From Betaproteobacteria bacterium (GTDB lineage Bacteria; Pseudomonadota; Gammaproteobacteria; Burkholderiales; Casimicrobiaceae): DNA of 5,779 nucleotides. The notes beneath the pieces are model-generated. The model worked only from the letters and a program-made list of their open reading frames with translations, made no database searches and had not been told where the DNA came from. The position numbers were made by a program, and so were the translations under genes. The stretch covers positions 1-5,779 of the forward strand of contig JAAFHR010000233.1 in assembly GCA_013298455.1 (NCBI GenBank), read 5' to 3'. This document shows positions 1 through 3,988 of the stretch, piece by piece; the stretch's first letter is position 1, and every line of letters starts with the position of its first letter.

Positions 1-650
1 ACAAAATCCGCCGGAACAATGTCGCCGAGATGCAGCACGTAGGCGGTGACTGCGTACACCTCTTCGGTGGTGAGCGTCTTCGGGTTGTTCCAAGGCATGG
101 CGCGGTTGATGTAGTCCCACAGCGTCGAGAGCTCCGATAGTTTCATCAACGTCGTGCGTTGCGCTGCCGCGCCTTTGGCATCAAGCACCATGCCCGCCAC
201 GCGCCCCGTTTTCATGTCGGCCTTGGTCGTGCCTCCCGCAATCGGTGTGAATACTTCGTTGGATTCACCAAACACGCCGTGACAGCTTTCGCACTTGGCT
301 TCCCACACGTCTTGGCCTTTTTTCACCGACCCCGAACCGACCGGAAGCCCTTTGAAATCGGGGCGTACGTCAATGTCCCAGGCTTTGATTTCGGCGGGTG
401 TGGCGGGGCGACCGAGGGAGGGGAATTTCGTGTCGGCGTAGGTCGAATGCGCCATCGCGATGACGCACGCACCTGTTAACAGCCGTACCCATAAAACCTT
501 ATTGTCGTCTTTCCCGCGCAGGCGGGAATCCATCGTCGGTGTGGAGCCGTTCTCCGACTGATTGCTAATGCGTACGCCACCATGGATTCCCGCCTTCGCG
601 GGAATGACGGAGGGGAGGTGCGGCTGGAAAAACTTACGCCACACGAACAT
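1..650 (-). CDS. soxD: SoxD-like c-type cytochrome subunit of Sox(CD)2 sulfur dehydrogenase, 3' end cut by window edge
   Basis: Periplasmic cytochrome that takes electrons from SoxC in the sulfur dehydrogenase of the Sox thiosulfate-oxidation pathway. The minus-strand frame is open from ATG at 650 to the left edge (216 codons visible). The heme c motif is CESCHG (C120, C123, H124); a probable axial Met is M185 in RAMPWNNP, followed by a C-terminal cytochrome helix. The stretch GRPATPAEIKAWDIDVRPDF just after the leader is characteristic of SoxD as I recall the family. Start choice: ATG 650 has a near-perfect Shine-Dalgarno 6 nt upstream and overlaps the soxC end by 17 nt. The leader is very long: MFVWRKFF, then about 36 residues encoded by an inverted-repeat element, then a hydrophobic segment (VLWVRLLTGACVIAMA) with a likely cleavage after TYA (residue 72). 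An in-frame ATG at 533, inside the repeat, would give a shorter leader but lacks a good ribosome site. SoxD can carry one or two hemes; only one is visible because the end is missing. Confidence 0.86.
   Translation of the reverse strand, partial: MFVWRKFFQPHLPSVIPAKAGIHGGVRISNQSENGSTPTMDSRLRGKDDNKVLWVRLLTGACVIAMAHSTYADTKFPSLGRPATPAEIKAWDIDVRPDFKGLPVGSGSVKKGQDVWEAKCESCHGVFGESNEVFTPIAGGTTKADMKTGRVAGMVLDAKGAAAQRTTLMKLSELSTLWDYINRAMPWNNPKTLTTEEVYAVTAYVLHLGDIVPADF
506..609. repeat. 104-bp inverted-repeat element (dRS3-like arms) inside the soxD leader
   Basis: Two 28-bp arms at 506-533 and 582-609 are inverted copies matching at 26 of 28 positions, separated by 48 bp. Each arm is itself a small palindrome. 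The right arm contains ATTCCCGCCTTCGCGGGAAT, an exact fit to the form ATTCCC-N8-GGGAAT known as dRS3 in Neisseria; the left arm differs by one base in the outer hexamer. Similar GTCATTCCCGC...GCGGGAATCCA repeats are widespread in beta- and gammaproteobacteria. No transposase and no obvious target-site duplication flank it, so it would be a non-autonomous element or a paired intergenic-type repeat. No T-run follows either arm, so it does not look like a terminator. In RNA it could form one long stem or two short ones. Confidence 0.85.
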
Positions 651-1974
651 TGCTCACCTCCCCATTGGCCGACACCAACCACGATTGAATCGCGTTGTTG
701 TGGTACGTTGAACGACTGCCGCGCACGGCTCGTAGCGCGGTCATGGTGGGCTGAATGTGGCCGGTCGAATCGGTGGCGCGAGACTGCAAAATCGCGTCGC
801 TGCCGTTCCACGTCCAGTTGAAATTGAAGCGCGTTAAGCACTTATCGAGAATCGGCGTTTCGAGTCGCGCGTCTTTCCAATTTTTTCCGCCGTCGGTCGA
901 AATTTCTATGCGGCGAATCTTGCCGCGTCCGCTCCACGCGATGCCGGTGATCGCATAGAAGCCTTTGTCCAGAAGCACTTGCCCGCCGCTAGGCGAGGTG
1001 ATCACGCTCTTCACCTCTTGGATGCTCGTGTAGCTGCGGTGCATACCGTCGGGCAGCAAATCCACGTAGTGAATGTTCTCGTCTTTGGTGGCGTAGGGCA
1101 TGTCGCCCACTTCGATACGGCGCAGGTATTTCACCCACGACACGCCCTGCACACCGGGCACGACAAGTCGAAGCGGATAGCCGTTTTCGGGGCGGAGCAT
1201 TTCGCCATTCATGCCGTAGGCAACCATCACATCGTCGAGCGCGTTGGCTAGGTTGATGGTTCGCGTCATGCCGCTGCCGTCCGCGCCCTCAGCCAAAATG
1301 TATTTCGCTTTTTTGAGATCGATCCCGCAATCATCGAGCAGCCATTTCAGCGGCACGCCGGTGTATTCGCAGCATGAGAGCATGCCGTGCGTGTACTGAA
1401 CCGTGGGCACGGCCACATTGCCCCATTCCATGCCGGTATTCGCGCCGCATTCGATGAAATACATCCGAGAGATTGACGGCAAACGCATCAAATCATCCAT
1501 GGTGAACACCTTGGGCGTTTTCACCAAGCCGTTGATCATGAAGCGATGTTCGCGCGGGTCGATGTCCCAAAAGCCTTGATGATGCCGCTCGAAATGCAGA
1601 CCACTCGGCGTGATGATGCCGAAGAAGCCTTGTAGCGGCGCGAAGCTCACACTGGCCGCACTCACCCGCGTCAAACCGGGGCTTTCGCGACGTTGCAGAT
1701 TTTCCTCAAACTTCGATGGCGTGCCGTAGCCCTTGGCAGCGACGGGCGCGCCCAAACCGGTGCTGTGCGCGGGCAGTTTCAGGATCGCCGGATCGCCGTC
1801 GCTGGCGAAAGCGTTGGCCGTAGCGCCCATCGCTGTAACACCGCTTGCTGTTGCAAATGCGCGCCGCAAAAACGTTCGGCGATCATCACGCGACAAACTC
1901 ATCGCGTCTTTGGTGAGAAAGAATTCGGGCGCCTTTTGTAGGCGGCCGGGGCGGGATGCGATGGGGTTCGTCAT
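634..1974 (-). CDS. soxC: SoxC, molybdopterin subunit of sulfur dehydrogenase
   Basis: Sulfite-oxidase-fold molybdoenzyme of 446 residues. With SoxD it forms Sox(CD)2, which oxidises the sulfane sulfur bound to SoxY during periplasmic thiosulfate oxidation. A twin-arginine signal is visible (RRTFLRRAF, RR at residues 32-33, hydrophobic A/T/G-rich stretch, likely cleavage near AFA at 57), consistent with export of a folded cofactor-loaded protein. The molybdopterin domain spans roughly 110-290; Cys176 in YFIECGANTG is the expected Mo ligand. SoxC-like blocks include ITPSGLHFERHHQG, QYTHGMLSCCEYTGVPLKW and GYPLRLVVPG. The Mo-co dimerisation domain covers about 320-440 (SVITSPSGGQ, AWSGRGKIRRIEISTDGG). 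The ATG directly abuts the arsR stop (TAAATG) and has no clear Shine-Dalgarno, suggesting translational coupling. The 30-residue stretch before RR contains KAPEFFLTKDA, which resembles the N-termini I recall for homologs and supports this start over Met25. SorA-type sulfite dehydrogenase is the main alternative, but the SoxD partner argues for SoxC. Confidence 0.95.
   Translation of the reverse strand: MTNPIASRPGRLQKAPEFFLTKDAMSLSRDDRRTFLRRAFATASGVTAMGATANAFASDGDPAILKLPAHSTGLGAPVAAKGYGTPSKFEENLQRRESPGLTRVSAASVSFAPLQGFFGIITPSGLHFERHHQGFWDIDPREHRFMINGLVKTPKVFTMDDLMRLPSISRMYFIECGANTGMEWGNVAVPTVQYTHGMLSCCEYTGVPLKWLLDDCGIDLKKAKYILAEGADGSGMTRTINLANALDDVMVAYGMNGEMLRPENGYPLRLVVPGVQGVSWVKYLRRIEVGDMPYATKDENIHYVDLLPDGMHRSYTSIQEVKSVITSPSGGQVLLDKGFYAITGIAWSGRGKIRRIEISTDGGKNWKDARLETPILDKCLTRFNFNWTWNGSDAILQSRATDSTGHIQPTMTALRAVRGSRSTYHNNAIQSWLVSANGEVSNVRVA
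654..663 (-). promoter_or_regulatory. Strong ribosome-binding site deciding the soxD start
   Basis: On the minus strand GGGGAGGTGA lies just before ATG 650, with 6 nt between GGAGG and the ATG. It is embedded in the soxC codons for Gly-Glu-Val near that protein's C-terminus. It is much better than anything upstream of the other in-frame ATG at 533, where the nearest GGAG is about 18 nt away. This supports an overlapping, translationally coupled soxC-soxD arrangement. Confidence 0.75.
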
Positions 1975-2331
1975 TTAGTTTGTCGCCATGAAGCGCTCAG
2001 CCTGGCGCTTGGTTTTCGCGCGTTCGCGAGCGGTTTCGGCATCGCGCGAAAGCAAGTTCACGCAAGCGGAACGACAAATTTCAATGAGCGTTTCATCGCT
2101 CATTTTGTAGAGCGCAAGTGCGCCGTCCTTTCGACGTGTTGCAACGCCCGCGTCATACAAACTGCTCAAGTGGCGCGAAGCTGCACTTTGCGACAGCCCC
2201 GTTTTTGCAACGACTTCGTTCACGCTCAGCTCGCTATTGCAAACCGCATGAATCACTTTAAGTCGCGACGGATCAGCGAGTAGCGAAAAGTATCGCGAAA
2301 CTTGTTCGAAGAGAGGATTGAGTTCTTCCAT
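1975..2331 (-). CDS. ArsR/SmtB-family transcriptional regulator, likely controlling soxCD
   Basis: A 118-residue winged-helix repressor of ordinary ArsR length. The N-terminal helices (EELNPLFEQVSRYFSLLADPSRLKVIHAV) lead into the helix-turn-helix (SVNEVVAKTGLSQSAASRHLSSLYDAG, about 36-62), then a beta wing (VATRRKDGALALYKMS) and a C-terminal dimerisation helix (LIEICRSACVNLL), with a basic tail. The metal-binding CxC of arsenic/cadmium sensors in the HTH entry helix is absent (the segment reads NSELSVNE). Three cysteines remain: C31 in helix 2, and C86 and C90 in the last helix, so a thiol-based sulfur or redox sensor is plausible. Sox clusters in other bacteria often carry an ArsR-type regulator (SoxR, and the persulfide sensors SqrR/BigR). 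GGAG lies 3 nt before the ATG. Its stop is contiguous with the soxC start, so it is the first gene of the unit and probably autoregulated through the palindrome upstream. The exact effector is not readable from sequence. Confidence 0.93.
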   Translation of the reverse strand: MEELNPLFEQVSRYFSLLADPSRLKVIHAVCNSELSVNEVVAKTGLSQSAASRHLSSLYDAGVATRRKDGALALYKMSDETLIEICRSACVNLLSRDAETARERAKTKRQAERFMATN

Positions 2332-2378
2332 ACGCTCCGCTTCCCAAAGCCAACCGTAACGGGGTTGTTATGTTTGAG

Positions 2379-2409
2379 ATTATGCGCATATGCGCATATT
2401 CGGCGGTAA
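2379..2409 (-). promoter_or_regulatory. Candidate sigma-70 promoter for arsR-soxC-soxD
   Basis: On the minus strand a TTACCG box (2404-2409) and a CATAAT box (2379-2384) are separated by 19 nt. The CATAAT box is one base from the -10 consensus; the -35 box is weaker and the spacer is 2 nt longer than optimal. The 18-bp palindrome fills the spacer and overlaps the -10 box, so a bound repressor would block polymerase. Transcription would begin about 40 nt before the arsR ATG. Confidence 0.4.
2381..2398. promoter_or_regulatory. 18-bp perfect palindrome, probable ArsR operator
   Basis: TATGCGCATATGCGCATA is identical on both strands and consists of two adjacent copies of the 8-bp palindrome ATGCGCAT. 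It sits 50 bp upstream of the arsR start codon. ArsR-family dimers typically bind such A/T-ended inverted repeats overlapping their own promoter. That this is the operator of the adjacent regulator is inference from position and symmetry. Confidence 0.65.
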
Positions 2410-2492
2410 GTGTTTTCCCTTGCCAACGGCAACATGGCGGGCGCGAACGCTTCGACGCGCGCTCTTTGCTGGATAAATGACTCTATCGCTCA

Positions 2493-2513
2493 ACGCCAAT
2501 AGAGGATTGGCGT
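2493..2513. repeat. Inverted repeat ACGCCAAT/ATTGGCGT, 5-nt loop
   Basis: A perfect 8-bp stem (2493-2500 with 2506-2513) around the loop AGAGG. No T-run follows on either strand, so it is not a classical terminator. It shares the CCAAT/ATTGG core with the hairpin at 2555-2579. Confidence 0.55.
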
Positions 2514-2523
2514 AAAACGAATT

Positions 2524-2546
2524 AAAAACGCGCTTCGAGAACGCGT
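2524..2546 (-). terminator. Candidate rho-independent terminator after surA
   Basis: On the minus strand ACGCGTTCTCGAAGCGCGT can fold into a stem of about 7 pairs (one G-U) with a 5-nt loop, followed directly by five T. It lies about 110 nt past the surA stop and upstream of the arsR promoter candidate. It would separate the lptD-surA transcript from arsR-soxCD. The stem is short, so the strength is uncertain. Confidence 0.45.
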
Positions 2547-2554
2547 CAAAAATT

Positions 2555-2579
2555 GCCAATGCCCTTGTGCGATATTGGC
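2555..2579. repeat. Inverted repeat GCCAAT/ATTGGC, 13-nt loop
   Basis: Arms at 2555-2560 and 2574-2579 are exact 6-bp inverted copies. On the minus strand the stem is followed after two A by five T, so it might act as a weak additional terminator. Its arms are complementary to those of the hairpin at 2493-2513. Confidence 0.45.
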
Positions 2580-2656
2580 TTCAATAAGAAAGCCGTAACA
2601 CTGGCGTCAGATTGTGAACGCCGCGCAGCAGCGTGCCGCGCGCGAGTATCTGCGGC

Positions 2657-3988
2657 CTAAGACTCCGCGAGCTTCATCTCAATCGTGGCGCGATCACGTA
2701 CTTCGCGAACCCACGATTGATAGGCTTCGTCGCCCTTGCGCTCGCGGATCGCGGCGCGCGCCGCTTGGCGGGTGCGATCTGCAGTGACGTCTTGCGAGCG
2801 CCGCTCGGTGACCTCGATCAGGTGAAAGCCAAACTGGGAACGCACGGGACCGACCACAGTGTTGAGCGCGGCTTTTTGCATCGCGCCCTCGAATTCGGGC
2901 ACGGTTTCGCCCGGCGACACCCAGCCTAAATCTCCGCCGCGCGATGCGGTGGTGTCTTCGCTGCCGAGTTTGGCGATGTCTTCGAATTTTGCGCCGCCTT
3001 TGATGCGCTCAGCCAAGCGCTCGATCTTGGCGCGCGCTTCAGCTTCGCCCACCAAATCATTGACGCGAACCAAAATGTGACGCGCTTTGTTTTGCTCGAC
3101 GATGGCTTTTTCGATCACGCCCGTCTTCTTGTCTTGCAAGCGCAAAATGTGGAAGCCGTTAGCGCTTCGGAGCACTTCGCTGTTCGCGCCCACGGCAAGT
3201 TTTTCTGCGGCTTCTGAGTAAACCGCAGGCAAACGATCCGCCTGACGCCAACCGAGTGAGCCACCTTGAGCCGCGTCGTTGGTGTCAGAAAACACCGCCG
3301 CCACTTGGCCAAACGGCGTACCCGATTTGATCTGCTTCAACGCCTCTTCGGCGCGTTTGCGGCGCGCCTCGATTTGATCGGGCGTCGCTTGCTCGGGCAC
3401 CAAAATCAAGATGTGTGAGAGCTGATATTCGGTGGGGGCTTTGTCGGCTTGCGCCTTGTTGGTGACGAGATAGCCGTCAATTTCATTATCGGTCACGACA
3501 ACACGTGATTCCACTTCCCGATCACGCACCCGATTAATGATGATTTCGTTTTTGAGTTCTTCGCGGAACTGCTCAAAGCTCACGCCATCTTCCTTGAGCC
3601 GAGCGGAGAATTGCTGCATCGACATTTTGTTTTGCGCGGCGATGTTTTGTAGCGCCGCCGTGACCACTTCTTCATCCGCACGAATGCCGTTTTCCTTAGC
3701 GTATTGCAGTTGCACGCGTTCGTTGATGAAGCGCTCCAAGACTTGCGCATCGAGCTCGCTCTCAGGCGGCGGCGTGACGCCTTGGCGCTTCAATTGGCTG
3801 ATCACCGCGCGCTTTTGCGCATTGAGCTCAAAGCGTGTGATGACCTCATCGTTGACCACGGCCACCACTCGGTCGACCAGCACCACGCGGCCCTGCGCGA
3901 ATGAGGTGCTCGATGAAACGACGCTCAGTGAGAGGAGCGTGGCTGCAACCGCGGAGGCGAGGGTGGAATGCTTAAAAAATGACTTCAT
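2657..3988 (-). CDS. surA: SurA, periplasmic chaperone and peptidyl-prolyl isomerase
   Basis: Periplasmic chaperone that escorts unfolded outer-membrane proteins to the BAM complex; LptD is a known major client. From ATG 3988 it is 443 residues, normal for SurA. A Sec signal (MKSFFKHSTLASAVAATLLS) has probable cleavage after SFA at residue 31. The N-terminal chaperone domain follows (about 33-185, starting VDRVVAVVNDEVITRFEL). The first parvulin domain is about 187-287 (YQLSHILILVP, GGSLGWRQADRLP, NGFHILRL) and the second about 302-395 (KARHILVRV, GGDLGWVSPGETVPEFE, FGFHLIEV), with a final C-terminal helix. In E. coli SurA the second parvulin domain carries the isomerase activity. ATG 3988 overlaps the lptD stop as ATGA, indicating translational coupling. 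A TTG six codons upstream (4006) keeps the frame open but has no Shine-Dalgarno and would put MDSQHA ahead of the signal, so I rejected it. Confidence 0.96.
   Translation of the reverse strand: MKSFFKHSTLASAVAATLLSLSVVSSSTSFAQGRVVLVDRVVAVVNDEVITRFELNAQKRAVISQLKRQGVTPPPESELDAQVLERFINERVQLQYAKENGIRADEEVVTAALQNIAAQNKMSMQQFSARLKEDGVSFEQFREELKNEIIINRVRDREVESRVVVTDNEIDGYLVTNKAQADKAPTEYQLSHILILVPEQATPDQIEARRKRAEEALKQIKSGTPFGQVAAVFSDTNDAAQGGSLGWRQADRLPAVYSEAAEKLAVGANSEVLRSANGFHILRLQDKKTGVIEKAIVEQNKARHILVRVNDLVGEAEARAKIERLAERIKGGAKFEDIAKLGSEDTTASRGGDLGWVSPGETVPEFEGAMQKAALNTVVGPVRSQFGFHLIEVTERRSQDVTADRTRQAARAAIRERKGDEAYQSWVREVRDRATIEMKLAES

Larger units (their letters stand above)
2332..2656. other. 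Gene-free gap between surA and arsR
   Basis: I see no convincing gene, tRNA or mobile element in these 325 bp. From the surA side it contains a weak stem (GGCGT 2603-2607 with ACGCC 2618-2622), two CCAAT/ATTGG hairpins on either side of a terminator-like hairpin (2493-2579), a short TTGCC/GGCAA stem (2420-2432), and the palindrome and promoter candidate next to arsR. The usual partner genes pdxA and rsmA (ksgA), which follow surA in many proteobacteria, are not here. Confidence 0.7.

Noticed and set aside
159..479. Plus-strand ORF of 106 codons
   Set aside because: It is antisense to the heme-binding soxD coding sequence and has no domain-like composition.
480..500. ATG at 492 (minus) preceded by AAGG as a soxD start
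   Set aside because: It is out of frame with the cytochrome and leads quickly away from any signal peptide; use would require a frameshift for which there is no other sign.
506..609. Repeat as an intrinsic terminator between soxC and soxD, or as a CRISPR unit
   Set aside because: No T-run follows either stem, the coding frame continues through it, and there are only two inverted arms rather than regularly spaced direct repeats.
582..821. Plus-strand ORF starting MDSRLRGNDG
   Set aside because: It begins in the repeat arm and runs antisense to soxC; this N-terminus is a common artefact of translating such repeats.
476..841. Minus-strand ORF of 121 codons across the soxC end and the repeat
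   Set aside because: It overlaps soxC in another frame and passes through the repeat without any recognisable domain; the soxD frame from 650 explains this stretch far better.
2524..2580. Possible sigma-54 or sigma-70 promoter (TTGGCA, TTGACG with TAATTC) on the minus strand
   Set aside because: The element spacing and -10 match are poor, and the same bases are better explained by hairpins and a T-run.
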